Positions 7,736 to 17,342 of a stretch of DNA of 48,728 nucleotides are shown here, in pieces. The DNA is from Aeromonas veronii bv. veronii (lineage in GTDB: Bacteria; Pseudomonadota; Gammaproteobacteria; Enterobacterales; Aeromonadaceae). The notes below the pieces were generated by a model. The model saw only the letters and a list, made by a program, of their open reading frames with translations. It was not told the origin of the DNA and made no database searches. Within the stretch, counting starts at the first letter, position 1, and each line of letters begins with the position of its first letter. The stretch is from assembly GCF_000820225.1 (NCBI RefSeq), contig NZ_CDDK01000002.1:1-48728 (forward strand), in the 5' to 3' direction. The translations under genes and the position numbers were made by a program.

Positions 7736-8374
7736 TTAGCGGCAGCAGGCAGGCCCGTGGGGCTGGGCCAGCATGGTGAACATGCTCTCTATCATAAAGG
7801 CGGATTCGCCCTGCAGGTCGATCCGCCCCGGAAAGTGGAGCCAGTTAATGATGTAGCCATCCAGAGTGCAGTGGAGCAGGGTGGCGGCGCGCTGCAGGTT
7901 GAGGTTGGCGGGCAGTTGGCCCCGCCGTACCGCATTGGCCAGGGTGGTCTCCAGGTCCCGAAAGAAGTTGGCGGACTGGCTGCGGATATGTTCGCGCAGT
8001 GAGATGGCTTCCCCTTCCAGCGATTCGAGATTGAACAGGATGGTGAACATCTGCCGCTGGGCCGGATTGTGAATGAAGCTGTGGAGCACCCCTTCGAAGA
8101 AGAGGCGCAGTTGCCCCAGCGGATCCGGCTCATCTGGGTTGAGGCAGGCATCGAGCTGGTGGGCGAGGGGGCTGCAGAGCTCCTGCCAGAGCGAAATGAA
8201 GAGTTCATCCTTGTTCTTGAAGTGCCAATAGATGGCCCCGCGGGTCAGGTCTGCCGCCCTGGCGATGTCGGTCAGGCTGGTCTTGGCCAGGCCCTGAGAG
8301 CAGAACAGATCCAGCGCCGTGCTCATGATGTGGCAGCGGGTTTGCTGCGCCTCTTCTTTGGTTCGTCTGGCCAT
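7736..8374 (-). CDS. acrR: TetR-family repressor AcrR (AheR-like)
   Basis: A 212-residue TetR-family repressor of the AcrR type, divergent from acrAB, which it most likely represses. The N-terminal HTH is textbook for AcrR: MARRTKEEAQQTRCHIMSTA, then FCSQGLAKTSLTDIARAADLTRGAIYWHFKNKDELF (about 25-60). The ligand-binding helical domain fills the rest. The start at 8374 gives the conserved MARRTKEEA beginning. The C-terminus ends in a short Cys-containing tail (PACCR) that I do not know from E. coli AcrR. The divergent intergenic region holds an almost exact copy of the E. coli AcrR operator, which supports the assignment. Aeromonas calls this system AheR. Confidence 0.88.
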   Translation of the reverse strand: MARRTKEEAQQTRCHIMSTALDLFCSQGLAKTSLTDIARAADLTRGAIYWHFKNKDELFISLWQELCSPLAHQLDACLNPDEPDPLGQLRLFFEGVLHSFIHNPAQRQMFTILFNLESLEGEAISLREHIRSQSANFFRDLETTLANAVRRGQLPANLNLQRAATLLHCTLDGYIINWLHFPGRIDLQGESAFMIESMFTMLAQPHGPACCR

Positions 8375-8408
8375 CGAAATTTGTGCCTCATGCAAGCAAA
8401 AAGTCACT

Positions 8409-8432
8409 TACATACATTTATGAATGTATGTA
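8409..8432. promoter_or_regulatory. AcrR operator in the acrR-acrA intergenic region
   Basis: A perfect palindrome, TACATACATT-N4-AATGTATGTA with spacer TATG. The known E. coli AcrR box has identical arms and spacer TGTG, so the sites differ by one base. It lies 35 nt from acrR and 83 nt from acrA. Confidence 0.85.
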
Positions 8433-8514
8433 TATTGCCTCATCTTTCGACTATTTACCAACAGGGCCCATGCGGCCCTGATTGTTCATTGACTGGCAAA
8501 GGCTCAGGTGTTTC

Positions 8515-9708
8515 ATGCATAAACATATTCTTGCTCGTTCAGTTGGTCTTGCCTTGCTGGCTACAGGCTTGCTGGCAGGTTGTGGTGACAAGGGGGGCGC
8601 CCCCCAGGGACAGGGCGACATGCCCCCCGCGGCGGTCAACGTGGTGACCCTGCAGAGCGGTCCGCTGATGTTGACCACCGAGTTGACCGGCCGCAGCGCC
8701 CCGTTGCGGGTGGCCGAAGTGCGTCCGCAGGTGAGCGGCATCATCCTCAAGCGCCTCTTTACCGAGGGAAGCGATGTGAAGGCGGGCGATCTGCTCTATC
8801 AGATCGACCCGGCTGTCTATCAGGCGGCGGTTGCCAGCGCCAAGGCCAATCTGGCCAAGGCCGAGGCCAACGAGCAGAGTGCCCGCCTCAAGGCGCAGCG
8901 CTATCAGGAGCTGCTCAAGGTCAAATCCATCAGCCGTCAGGACTATGACGACGCCGACGCCAGCTGGAAGCAGGCCAAGGCGGAGATCATGGCGAGCAAG
9001 GCGGCTTTGCGAACTGCCGAAATCAATCTCGGTTACACCCGCATCACAGCACCCATCAGCGGTCGTATCGGTAAATCCGCGGTGACCGAGGGAGCGCTGG
9101 TGACTGCCCAGCAGGTTGATAGCTTGACTGCCATTCAGCAGCTCGATCCCATGTATGTGGATGTGCGTCAGTCCACTGCCGATCTGCTGCGCCTCAAGCG
9201 ACTGGTCGCCGAGGGCAAGTTGACTCAGGACGAGCAGAAGGGGGCCAAGGTGACCTTCCAGCTGGAAGATGGCTCCACTTACGGCGAAGAGGGCTCGTTG
9301 CAGTTCTCCGATGTGACCGTGGATGAGACCTCCGGCATGGTGACCCTGCGGGTGATTGTGCCCAACCCTCACCAGCTGCTGCTGCCCGGCATGTTTATGC
9401 GCGCCACCCTGCAAGAGGGTGAGCGGGCGCAAGGGCTGCTGGTGCCGCAAACTGCCGTGACTCGCACCCCCAATGGCGGCGCCACCGTGATGGTGGTAAC
9501 CGCTGACAACAAGGTGGAGCTGCGCAACGTGCAGCTGAGCCGGGTCGTCGGCAGCAACTGGGTGGTGGAGTCAGGGCTCACCTCCGGCGAGCGGGTGATC
9601 GTGGCTGGTTTGCAGAAAGTACGACCGGGCGCCGTGGTCAATCCCGCCGAGCAGGGTGCTGATGCATCGTCTGCTCAAGCTGCGTCCAACACCCCGGCCA
9701 ACAAGTAG
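8515..9708 (+). CDS. acrA: RND efflux periplasmic adaptor AcrA (AheA-like)
   Basis: A 397-residue lipoprotein adaptor linking the inner-membrane pump AcrB to an outer-membrane channel. The signal peptide ends in a lipobox LLAGC with the lipidated cysteine at C23. Next come the biotinyl-lipoyl half motifs ([29 protein letters not shown]), an alpha-helical hairpin (about 100-165), the second lipoyl half ([24 protein letters not shown]), a beta-barrel and a membrane-proximal domain. The start at 8515 is set by the signal peptide and an AGG site; an in-frame ATG at 8482 would spoil the signal. It lies 17 nt upstream of acrB, so the two are co-transcribed. Confidence 0.93.
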   Translation: MHKHILARSVGLALLATGLLAGCGDKGGAPQGQGDMPPAAVNVVTLQSGPLMLTTELTGRSAPLRVAEVRPQVSGIILKRLFTEGSDVKAGDLLYQIDPAVYQAAVASAKANLAKAEANEQSARLKAQRYQELLKVKSISRQDYDDADASWKQAKAEIMASKAALRTAEINLGYTRITAPISGRIGKSAVTEGALVTAQQVDSLTAIQQLDPMYVDVRQSTADLLRLKRLVAEGKLTQDEQKGAKVTFQLEDGSTYGEEGSLQFSDVTVDETSGMVTLRVIVPNPHQLLLPGMFMRATLQEGERAQGLLVPQTAVTRTPNGGATVMVVTADNKVELRNVQLSRVVGSNWVVESGLTSGERVIVAGLQKVRPGAVVNPAEQGADASSAQAASNTPANK

Positions 9709-9725
9709 GATGGAGTAGTCGCTTC

Positions 9726-12700
9726 ATGGCTCGATTTTTTATAGATAGACCCATTTTTGCCTGGGTGATCGCGCTGGTGATCATGCTGGCGGGCAGCCTG
9801 GCCATCATCAAATTGCCGGTCGCCCAGTATCCGAGCATTGCGCCGCCCGCTGTCGGTATTTCCGCCAGCTATCCGGGCGCATCCGCCAAAACGGTAGAAG
9901 ACTCGGTGACCCAGATCATCGAACAGAACATGACCGGGCTGGATCACCTGCTCTACATGTCCTCCCAGTCTGACTCCGCGGGGCGGGTGTCGGTGACCCT
10001 CACCTTCCAGCCGGGGACCGATCCTGATATCGCCCAGGTGCAGGTGCAGAACAAGCTGCAGCAGGCGATGTCGCTGCTGCCGCAAGAAGTTCAGCAGCAG
10101 GGGATCCGGGTACAGAAGACCTCCAGCAGCTTCCTGATGGTCGCGGCCTTCATCTCCAGCGATGGCTCGATGAACAACGACGATCTGGCGGACTATGTGG
10201 TCTCCAATATCAAGGAGCCCCTGAGTCGTCTGGACGGGGTAGGGGATATCACCTTGTTCGGCAGCCAGTACTCGATGCGGGTCTGGCTCGATCCCAATAA
10301 GCTCAACCGGGTGCAGATGACCCCGGGGGATGTGCAGGCGGCCATCAAGGCGCAGAACGCCCAGGTCGCGTTCGGCAAGCTGGGTGGCACCCCGTCGGTG
10401 GAAGATCAGCAGTTCACCGCTACCATCATGGGGCAGACCCGTCTCTCTACCGTGGAGCAGTTCAACGACATCCTGCTGCGGGTGAATCAGGATGGCTCCA
10501 AGGTACGGCTGAAAGATGTGGCCCGGGTCGAGCTGGCGGGCGAAAGCTATGACGCCGATGCGCTCTACAACGGCCAGTCTACCGCCGCGGTCGCCATCAA
10601 GCTGGCGACCGGTGCCAACGCGCTGGATACCGCCGAGAAGGTGCGTGCCAAGCTCAATGAGCTGTCGGATTACTTCCCGGCCAACATGGAGATCGTCTAC
10701 CCCTACGACACCACGCCGTTTGTGAAGATCTCCATCGAGGAGGTGGTGCAGACCCTGATCGAGGCGATCTTCCTGGTGTTCTGCGTCATGTATCTGTTCC
10801 TGCAGAACTTCCGCGCCACCTTGATCCCGACCATTGCGGTGCCTGTGGTGCTGCTCGGTACCTTCGGGGTGATGGCGGCGTTCGGCTTCTCCATCAACAC
10901 CCTCACCATGTTCGGTATGGTGCTGGCCATCGGCCTGCTGGTGGATGACGCCATCGTGGTGGTGGAGAACGTGGAGCGTCTGATGAGCGAGGAGGATCTC
11001 TCCCCGCTGGAAGCGACCCGCAAGTCGATGACCCAGATCACCGGCGCACTGGTGGGGATCGCGTTGGTGCTCTCCGCCGTGTTCGTGCCGATGGCCTTCT
11101 TCGGCGGCTCGACTGGCGCCATCTATCGCCAGTTCTCGCTGACCATCGTCTCGGCCATGGTGCTGTCGGTGCTGGTGGCGTTGATCCTGACGCCGGCCCT
11201 TTGTGCCACCCTGCTCAAGCCGATGAAACATGGCGAGTTTGGTGCCAAGCGCGGCTTCTTTGGCTGGTTCAACCGCGCCTTTGATGCGGGTACCAACCGT
11301 TATCAGAGCGGTGTGCGCAAGGTGATCAAGCAGGGCGTGCGCTACAGCCTGATCTACGGTGCCATGCTGGCGGTACTGGCAGTGCTCTTTATGCGGATGC
11401 CCACCTCCTTCCTGCCGGAAGAGGATCAGGGGGTCATCATGTCCATGGTGCAACTGCCGGTGGGGGCCACCAAGCAGCGCACCGAGGTGGTGCTGGCAGA
11501 CATGCGCGACTACTTCCTGAAAAACGAAAAGGAGAACGTAGATTCCGTCCTGACCGTATCTGGCTTCAGCTTCGCCGGTAGTGGCCAGAACGCGGGGATG
11601 GCCTTTATCAAGCTCAAGGACTGGAGCGAGCGCAAGAGCCCGGATCGCAGTGCCAATGCCATTATCGGCCGCGCCATGGGCTATCTGTTCAGCATCAAGG
11701 AGGCGCAAGTGTTCGCCTTCAACCTGCCTCCGATCCCGGAGCTGGGGACGGCGACCGGTTTTGACTTCTTCCTGCAGGATCGCGGCGGTATCGGTCACGA
11801 CAAGCTGATGGCGGCGCGTAACCAGCTGCTCGGCATGGCGGCGCAGGATCCCACTTTGGTGCGGGTACGCCCGAACGGGATGGAAGATACGCCGCAACTC
11901 GATATCAAGATCGACTACGAGAAGGCGCTGGCGCAGGGGCTATCCATCGCCGATATCAACAACACCCTGGCCACTGCCTGGGGTTCTTCCTACGTCAATG
12001 ACTTCGTCGACCGTGGCCGGATCAAGAAGGTCTATATGCAGGCGGATGCCCCCTTCCGGATGAACCCGGAAGATCTGAAACTCTGGTATGTGCGCAACAG
12101 TGCCGGTCAGATGGTGCCCTTCTCTGCCTTTGCCAGCACCGAGTGGAGCTTCGGCTCGCCGCGTCTGGAGCGTTACAACGGCGTGCCAGCGATGGAGATC
12201 GTCGGTGAGGCGGCGCCCGGCAAGAGTACCGGTGATGCGATGGCGGCGATTGAGCAGATGGTGAAACAGCTGCCGGAAGGGGTGGGCATCGAGTGGACCG
12301 GGCTCTCCTTCCAGGAGCGGCAGGCCGGTTCACAGGCACCTGCGCTCTACGCCATCTCCTTGCTGGTGGTGTTCCTCTGCCTGGCGGCCCTCTACGAGAG
12401 CTGGAGCATTCCGTTCTCGGTGATGCTGGTAGTACCGCTCGGGGTTCTGGGGGCCATTGTGGCTGCCACCCTGCGCGGGCTGGAGAACGACGTCTACTTC
12501 CAGGTGGGCTTGCTCACCACCATCGGCTTATCGGCGAAGAACGCGATTTTGATCGTGGAATTTGCCAAAGAGCTCTACGACAAAGGGATGGGCTTGGGTG
12601 AGGCGGTGGTGGAGGCTGCACGCCTGCGTCTGCGTCCGATCCTGATGACCTCGCTCGCCTTTATCCTCGGGGTGCTGCCGCTGGTGATCAGCTCCGGCGC

Positions 12701-12875
12701 CGGTGCCAGCAGCCGTAACGCCATCGGTACCGGCGTGATGGGGGGGATGATCAGCGCCACCGTGCTGGCCATCTTCTTCGTGCCGCTCTTCTTTGTGTTG
12801 GTGATGCGCTACTTCACCAGCCACCAGAGCAAAGAGGCGCGCATGGCTGCAGCAGTTGAGTCAAAAGGTGACTGA
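9726..12875 (+). CDS. acrB: RND multidrug efflux pump AcrB (AheB-like)
   Basis: A 1049-residue inner-membrane trimeric H+/drug antiporter of the HAE1 RND family, exporting dyes, detergents, bile salts and antibiotics through the AcrA bridge. Hallmarks are complete: [16 protein letters not shown] start, proton-relay D407-D408 in [15 protein letters not shown], the lysine of the second repeat at K938 ([15 protein letters not shown]), and two large periplasmic loops. Length equals that of E. coli AcrB (1049). No outer-membrane factor follows directly; the sugar island starts instead and the nearest outer-membrane factor gene is at 42895-44259. This matches the reported location of Aeromonas O-antigen clusters next to acrB. 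Confidence 0.95.
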   Translation: MARFFIDRPIFAWVIALVIMLAGSLAIIKLPVAQYPSIAPPAVGISASYPGASAKTVEDSVTQIIEQNMTGLDHLLYMSSQSDSAGRVSVTLTFQPGTDPDIAQVQVQNKLQQAMSLLPQEVQQQGIRVQKTSSSFLMVAAFISSDGSMNNDDLADYVVSNIKEPLSRLDGVGDITLFGSQYSMRVWLDPNKLNRVQMTPGDVQAAIKAQNAQVAFGKLGGTPSVEDQQFTATIMGQTRLSTVEQFNDILLRVNQDGSKVRLKDVARVELAGESYDADALYNGQSTAAVAIKLATGANALDTAEKVRAKLNELSDYFPANMEIVYPYDTTPFVKISIEEVVQTLIEAIFLVFCVMYLFLQNFRATLIPTIAVPVVLLGTFGVMAAFGFSINTLTMFGMVLAIGLLVDDAIVVVENVERLMSEEDLSPLEATRKSMTQITGALVGIALVLSAVFVPMAFFGGSTGAIYRQFSLTIVSAMVLSVLVALILTPALCATLLKPMKHGEFGAKRGFFGWFNRAFDAGTNRYQSGVRKVIKQGVRYSLIYGAMLAVLAVLFMRMPTSFLPEEDQGVIMSMVQLPVGATKQRTEVVLADMRDYFLKNEKENVDSVLTVSGFSFAGSGQNAGMAFIKLKDWSERKSPDRSANAIIGRAMGYLFSIKEAQVFAFNLPPIPELGTATGFDFFLQDRGGIGHDKLMAARNQLLGMAAQDPTLVRVRPNGMEDTPQLDIKIDYEKALAQGLSIADINNTLATAWGSSYVNDFVDRGRIKKVYMQADAPFRMNPEDLKLWYVRNSAGQMVPFSAFASTEWSFGSPRLERYNGVPAMEIVGEAAPGKSTGDAMAAIEQMVKQLPEGVGIEWTGLSFQERQAGSQAPALYAISLLVVFLCLAALYESWSIPFSVMLVVPLGVLGAIVAATLRGLENDVYFQVGLLTTIGLSAKNAILIVEFAKELYDKGMGLGEAVVEAARLRLRPILMTSLAFILGVLPLVISSGAGASSRNAIGTGVMGGMISATVLAIFFVPLFFVLVMRYFTSHQSKEARMAAAVESKGD

Positions 12876-12947
12876 TGGCATGCAGGTTTAGCTAATTTGA
12901 ACAGAGTTCAATAAATCGCCAGCCAGCTTTGGTCTGGCTGACAATCA

Positions 12948-12980
12948 AACAGGGCAATCCCATGGGTTGCCCTGTTTTTT
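12948..12980 (+). terminator. Terminator of acrAB
   Basis: AACAGGGCAA (12948-12957) pairs with TTGCCCTGTT (12967-12976), with CCC/GGG extending the stem around a one-base bulge, then a T6 run. Confidence 0.85.
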
Positions 12981-13109
12981 GTGAAAAATGTAAGCAAAAA
13001 TTGCGTGGTTGTAATTGAAAAAGTGAGGTATGAGTAGGCGTTTCGCGCTCTTGAGGTTGTGATGAGCCTCAAGTTGCACCCATCACAAATTACTTTCAAC
13101 TGTTCATCC

Positions 13110-13140
13110 TTGAGAAAAACGGGATAGAATTCCCTATAAA
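13110..13140 (+). promoter_or_regulatory. Possible promoter of the O-antigen operon
   Basis: TTGAGA (13110-13115) and TATAAA (13135-13140) are separated by 19 nt, and TAGAAT at 13125-13130 is an alternative -10. It lies upstream of the JUMPStart leader, where the operon promoter is expected. The spacing is not ideal. Confidence 0.35.
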
Positions 13141-13260
13141 ATCGGGCTGGTGCAGTGTCCCAACTCGCGTCGTGTCCGTGAGAGAGTTGCGATCAACGCT
13201 GCCAAGACATAACGATGCTGGAGGCATGATGACCAAAGGCGTGAGCAATATGGTAAAAAG

Positions 13261-13299
13261 CAGCAAACTGGGGGCTGTAACCTAGGGGCGGTAGCCATG
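13261..13299 (+). promoter_or_regulatory. JUMPStart leader with ops element
   Basis: The segment CAG...CTGGGGGCTGTAA...TAGGGGCGGTAGCCATG follows the JUMPStart pattern of surface-polysaccharide operons. The ops core GGCGGTAGC lies at 13287-13295. The ops recruits RfaH to the paused polymerase and allows read-through of long operons. It sits about 440 nt upstream of wzx and marks the start of the O-antigen transcription unit. Confidence 0.85.
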
Positions 13300-13359
13300 T
13301 TTTTAGTCCGCTTCAGTATAAATAATGGTCGTGCTGATGGCCCTATTTATGTAGGTTGC

Positions 13360-13446
13360 AGATTAAAATGATGTTGATGCATCGGCTTTTTATGGCATTG
13401 ATTTTGACGTGGTTGTGTCGCGTGGTCACATGCACGATGTGCAGTG
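13360..13446 (+). pseudogene. hisH (wbuY) relic in the operon leader
   Basis: This stretch aligns without gaps to 28131-28217 of the intact hisH-like gene, with about 77 of 87 bases identical by eye. Read in the hisH frame it gives NDVDASAFYGIDFDVVVSRGHMHDVQ, against NDVAASAFYGTDFDVVVSRGHMHGVQ in the intact copy. Neither the N-terminal part with the catalytic cysteine nor the HPE end is present. The reading frame continues into unrelated coding-like sequence up to a TGA at 13583. It is a remnant of an earlier gene arrangement. Confidence 0.75.
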
Positions 13447-13585
13447 GAGCTTTGTTGACCATTGGCTCATGTGGTGGTTCTATCTTCCTATTTATGGTTT
13501 TAAGATGTTGTTCTTATCAGAACTGGACGACCTTTTTTTTAGCCGCTGGCTACCATATGCTGTACCACACGCAAGTTGGTTGTGA
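13447..13585 (+). pseudogene. Unidentified coding remnant fused to the hisH relic
   Basis: In the same frame as the hisH relic the sequence reads WSFVDHWLMWWFYLPIYG and continues to LPYAVPHASWL before a stop at 13583-13585. It has no start codon or ribosome site of its own. It looks like the end of another polysaccharide gene, but I cannot name it. From 13586 to the wzx start the DNA is AT-rich without a feature I can support. Confidence 0.35.
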
Positions 13586-13736
13586 TTTAGCGAATGCGTC
13601 CTAGTTATGGAGTGGAGTGATGTTTGTGGGCAAAATACACACAATCTGTGTTGGGTGAAATTAATAATTTAGTTACGTCATTTTAATGTTGTAATTTTCA
13701 ATGAGCTTTTTATGATAGTTTTCAAAGTGGACGCTT

Positions 13737-14981
13737 ATGCTATATATAGCAAATATTTTTATAAGAGGTTTGACCCTAATTAGTAAATTTGCCTTATTGT
13801 TTCTGCTGGCTAGATACTTGGATGTGGATGAGTTAGGGCTTTATGGTTTGTTTGCGGCTACAATTACGTATAGCATATACCTACTTGGCTTAGAGTTTTA
13901 TACTTATAGCACAAGAGAGTTAATAAAAAGCCCGCTTTCAAAAAGATGGGGGCTCATCAAAAGTCAGTTTTGTTTGTATTCGATAACATATCCTATAGTA
14001 TTTTTTTTGATTAGTGTTATCTTTTGGGGCGGATTGCTACCTTGGTCTTTAACTTTATTATTTTATGTGATATTAACGCTTGAGCATCTGAGTCAAGAAA
14101 TCTATCGGATATTGATTGCGACAACGCAACAACTTTCTGCAACTATAGCTATCTTTATAAGGCAAGGTTTATGGATCTGGATAAGTGTGTTCTTTTTATA
14201 TGCTTGCCCTGAATTGAGAAACTTGCAATTTATATTGTGCTCATGGTTGTGTGGGTCTTTATTTTGTCTAATTTACTCAATGGCAAAAGTTCGAAAGGTA
14301 AATAAAGGGAGTGGAGATGTATGTTGGCGCTGGGTTTATCGTGGCGTATTTACCGCAATGCCATTTTTTATTTCTTCAATTTTTGTCATGGCAATTTCAA
14401 CGGTTGATAGATACTGGTTTGAATCTTTGGTTAATCGAGATGCACTTGGCTATTATGTATTTTATTCAGGGCTAGTGTCAGCATTGATCTCATTTCTCGA
14501 TGCAGCAGTTTTTTCATTTATTTATCCCAAGCTTGTACAGCATGCAGGGGACAGTGACAATAAATCTTTTTCTCTGTTAATGAAAAAAATGCTACGTCAG
14601 ACGATTTATTGCGCAGGTCTATTTATATTGTCTGCTATATACTTAATTGATTTTATTCTTATGCTCGTCAATAGGTTTGACGGAAATACATACATCTATG
14701 TTTTTTACTTCTTGTTATTTTCAACCATCTTGCAGGTTTTGTCTTATATACCTCATTATGGACTTTATGCCAGAGGCTTTGATAAGCCAATAATATTTAT
14801 TAATATCGGTGGTTTTTTTATATTTCTGATTGTGGCCTTCGCGTTTTTGAATGTATCAGAAACATATGCAATACCTATTTCATTATGTATTACGTATAGC
14901 TTTATTTTGCTCGCCAAGACATTTTTTTATTACAGTTTACCTATGAAGAATACATGTAAAGACTCAATGGTCAAAGTTTAA
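13737..14981 (+). CDS. wzx: O-antigen flippase Wzx
   Basis: A 414-residue integral membrane protein with about 12 predicted helices, from NIFIRGLTLISKFALLFLLARYLDVDELGLYGLF at the N-terminus to SLCITYSFILLAKTFFYY at the end. The start pattern (helix, then LARxLxxxELGxYG) is typical of polysaccharide flippases of the MOP/Wzx type, which move the lipid-linked repeat unit to the periplasmic side. The gene is strongly AT-rich, unlike acrB before it and legC after it, a sign of transfer. It is the first intact gene after the JUMPStart leader, as often seen. Confidence 0.82.
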   Translation: MLYIANIFIRGLTLISKFALLFLLARYLDVDELGLYGLFAATITYSIYLLGLEFYTYSTRELIKSPLSKRWGLIKSQFCLYSITYPIVFFLISVIFWGGLLPWSLTLLFYVILTLEHLSQEIYRILIATTQQLSATIAIFIRQGLWIWISVFFLYACPELRNLQFILCSWLCGSLFCLIYSMAKVRKVNKGSGDVCWRWVYRGVFTAMPFFISSIFVMAISTVDRYWFESLVNRDALGYYVFYSGLVSALISFLDAAVFSFIYPKLVQHAGDSDNKSFSLLMKKMLRQTIYCAGLFILSAIYLIDFILMLVNRFDGNTYIYVFYFLLFSTILQVLSYIPHYGLYARGFDKPIIFINIGGFFIFLIVAFAFLNVSETYAIPISLCITYSFILLAKTFFYYSLPMKNTCKDSMVKV

Positions 14982-14997
14982 TACTTGGAGTAGCTTG

Positions 14998-16188
14998 ATG
15001 ATTAATTATCTATCTCTAATCGGGCGCGTTGAACCGCTATTTGAACAGGATGTGTATTTTTACCGCGACGCTTTGTGTCGAATCGTTGAATCATCACGTT
15101 TTCTAGTTTTGGGAGGGGCAGGTTCTATTGGCCAAGCAGTAACAAAGGAAATTTTCAAAAGAAATCCACGTAAATTGCATGTTGTTGATATCAGTGAGAA
15201 TAACATGGTCGAGCTGGTGCGGGATATCCGCAGCTCGTTCGGGTATATCGATGGTGATTTCCAGACGTTCGCCCTGGATATCGGCTCCATTGAGTATGAC
15301 GCATTTATCAAAGCCGACGGCGCCTATGACTACGTGCTCAATCTTTCTGCGCTCAAGCATGTTCGCAGCGAAAAAGACCCCTTCACGTTGATGCGTATGA
15401 TTGACGTCAATGTGTTCAACACGGATAAAACCATCCAGCATTCCATCGATATGGGGGTTAAAAAGTATTTCTGTGTCTCGACTGACAAAGCAGCCAATCC
15501 GGTCAACATGATGGGGGCTTCCAAGCGCATTATGGAGATGTTCCTTATGCGTCGCAGTGAACAGATTGCCATTTCAACCGCGCGCTTTGCCAACGTGGCC
15601 TTCTCCGATGGGTCCTTGCTGCATGGCTTCAACCAGCGTGTGCAAAAGCGTCAGCCTATCGTCGCCCCCAACGACATCAAACGCTATTTCGTGACCCCCC
15701 AGGAGTCCGGTGAGCTGTGCCTGATGTCCTGCATCTTCGGTGAGAACAGGGATATCTTCTTCCCCAAGCTCAGCGAATCCCTGCACCTGATTACCTTCGC
15801 CGAAATCGCCGTGAAGTATCTGGCGCAGCATGGTTACAAGCCGTATCTGTGTAAGGATGAGGATGAGGCCAGAGCCTTGATGGCGAGCCTGCCTGAGCAG
15901 GGGATGTGGCCCTGCCTCTTTACCGAGAGCGACACCACGGGTGAAAAAGACTTCGAAGAGTTCTTCACGGACAAGGAAGTACTGGATATGGCCCGGTTCG
16001 AGAACCTGGGCATCATCAAGAATGAACCCTCATATCAGAATGATCTGCTCAACCATTTCGAGCAGACCATTACAGCCATGAAAACAAAACGAGCTTGGGA
16101 CAAGAAAGAGATCGTCGAGCTGTTCTTCGCCATGATCCCGGATTTTGGTCACAAAGAAACGGGCAAATATCTCGACGGCAAGATGTAA
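14998..16188 (+). CDS. legB: NDP-N-acetylglucosamine 4,6-dehydratase LegB
   Basis: A 396-residue extended-SDR enzyme of the polysaccharide biosynthesis protein (CapD-like) group. It has a nucleotide-binding LGGAGSIGQAVTKEIF at about 36-51 and the active-site segment STDKAANPVNMMGASKRIMEM. Length and context fit LegB, which in Campylobacter converts GDP-GlcNAc to its 4-keto-6-deoxy form, the first committed step to legionaminic acid. The start at 14998 follows GGAG with 7-nt spacing. The first roughly 180 nt are AT-rich like wzx and the rest is GC-rich, so a recombination joint may lie inside this gene. Followed after 9 nt by legC. Confidence 0.85.
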   Translation: MINYLSLIGRVEPLFEQDVYFYRDALCRIVESSRFLVLGGAGSIGQAVTKEIFKRNPRKLHVVDISENNMVELVRDIRSSFGYIDGDFQTFALDIGSIEYDAFIKADGAYDYVLNLSALKHVRSEKDPFTLMRMIDVNVFNTDKTIQHSIDMGVKKYFCVSTDKAANPVNMMGASKRIMEMFLMRRSEQIAISTARFANVAFSDGSLLHGFNQRVQKRQPIVAPNDIKRYFVTPQESGELCLMSCIFGENRDIFFPKLSESLHLITFAEIAVKYLAQHGYKPYLCKDEDEARALMASLPEQGMWPCLFTESDTTGEKDFEEFFTDKEVLDMARFENLGIIKNEPSYQNDLLNHFEQTITAMKTKRAWDKKEIVELFFAMIPDFGHKETGKYLDGKM

Positions 16189-16197
16189 GGAATCGGT

Positions 16198-17340
16198 ATG
16201 CATACTCAATTGATACGTTTTATTCGTGATACCTACAAAACCGATGACTTCATCCCTCTTCACGCCCCGACCTTTGCCGGCAATGAACGTCAATATGTGC
16301 TCGATACCCTCGAAAGCACCTTCGTTTCCAGTGTCGGTGCCTATGTTGAGCAGTTTGAGCGGCAAATAGCCACCTTTACCGGTTCAGCCCGTGCCGTTGC
16401 CACCATGAATGGCACGGCGGCGCTGCATATCGCGCTCTACATGGCAGGTGTGCAGGCTGGCGATCTGGTGATCACACAGCCCTTGACCTTTGTGGCGACC
16501 TGCAATGCCTTGTATCACATGGGCGCAGAACCCGTGTTCGTCGATGTATCACGCCAGAGCCTGGGTCTGTGCCCCGTTGCCCTGGCCAACTGGCTGGAAG
16601 AGCATGCGTCTCGCACCGAGACAGGAGCCATCCACAAGACAAGCGGACGCCGCCTTAAAGCCGTCGTGCCCATGCACACCTTTGGTCATCCGGTTGAACT
16701 CGATGAACTGCAGGCCGTGTGCGAGGCCTGGGGCATCGCCCTGGTGGAAGATGCTGCCGAGAGTCTGGGTTCCTACTACAAAGACAAACACACGGGGACG
16801 CTGAGTGCGTTTTCCGCCCTGAGCTTCAATGGCAACAAGATCATCACCACGGGTGGTGGTGGCATGGTGCTCTGCCAGAATGCCGAGCAGGGGGCGCGCA
16901 CCAAGCACATTACCACCACTGCCAAGGTACCCCATCCGTTCGAGTTCTATCATGATGAACCCGGTTTTAACTACCGGATGCCCAATCTGAATGCGGCCCT
17001 CGGATGTGCCCAGATGGAAGCCCTGCCGCAATTCCTGGCGCAAAAGCGGGCGCTTGCCATGCACTATGCAGAGTTCTTCAAGGGACAGGCATGCCAATTT
17101 GTGACCGAGCCTTCTTATGGACGCTCCAACTACTGGCTCAATGCGATTGTCTGTGAAGATCAAACCCAGCGGGATACGTTGCTGACCGAGCTGAACAAGG
17201 CTGGTGTCATGACCCGGCCTGTATGGAAACTGATGCATCGCCTGCCCATGTTCTCTCATGCCTTGCGTGGGGAGCTTAACAATGCCGAATGGTTGGAAGC
17301 CCATCTGATCAACCTGCCCAGCTCGCCTGTCGAGGTCTGA
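16198..17340 (+). CDS. legC: PLP aminotransferase LegC
   Basis: A 380-residue DegT/DnrJ/EryC1/StrS-family aminotransferase. The PLP lysine is K214 (SFNGNKIITTGGGGMV) and the cofactor-nitrogen aspartate is D185 (VEDAAESLG). In the legionaminic pathway LegC transfers an amino group to C4 of the 4-keto sugar made by LegB. It is 9 nt from legB and 2 nt from legG, in one operon. The family length and motifs are complete. Without the neighbours it could equally be a perosamine-type aminotransferase; the adjacent legG, legI and legF make LegC the best call. Confidence 0.87.
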   Translation: MHTQLIRFIRDTYKTDDFIPLHAPTFAGNERQYVLDTLESTFVSSVGAYVEQFERQIATFTGSARAVATMNGTAALHIALYMAGVQAGDLVITQPLTFVATCNALYHMGAEPVFVDVSRQSLGLCPVALANWLEEHASRTETGAIHKTSGRRLKAVVPMHTFGHPVELDELQAVCEAWGIALVEDAAESLGSYYKDKHTGTLSAFSALSFNGNKIITTGGGGMVLCQNAEQGARTKHITTTAKVPHPFEFYHDEPGFNYRMPNLNAALGCAQMEALPQFLAQKRALAMHYAEFFKGQACQFVTEPSYGRSNYWLNAIVCEDQTQRDTLLTELNKAGVMTRPVWKLMHRLPMFSHALRGELNNAEWLEAHLINLPSSPVEV

Positions 17341-17342
17341 AT

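Noticed and set aside
12022..12339. Minus-strand open frames inside acrB and acrA
   Set aside because: They are long only because of the high GC content; the plus-strand proteins are complete and conserved.
13356..13604. An 82-codon open frame (MQIKMMLMHRLF...) before wzx
   Set aside because: It overlaps the hisH relic in another frame, has no ribosome site and resembles no protein; the relic frame explains the sequence.
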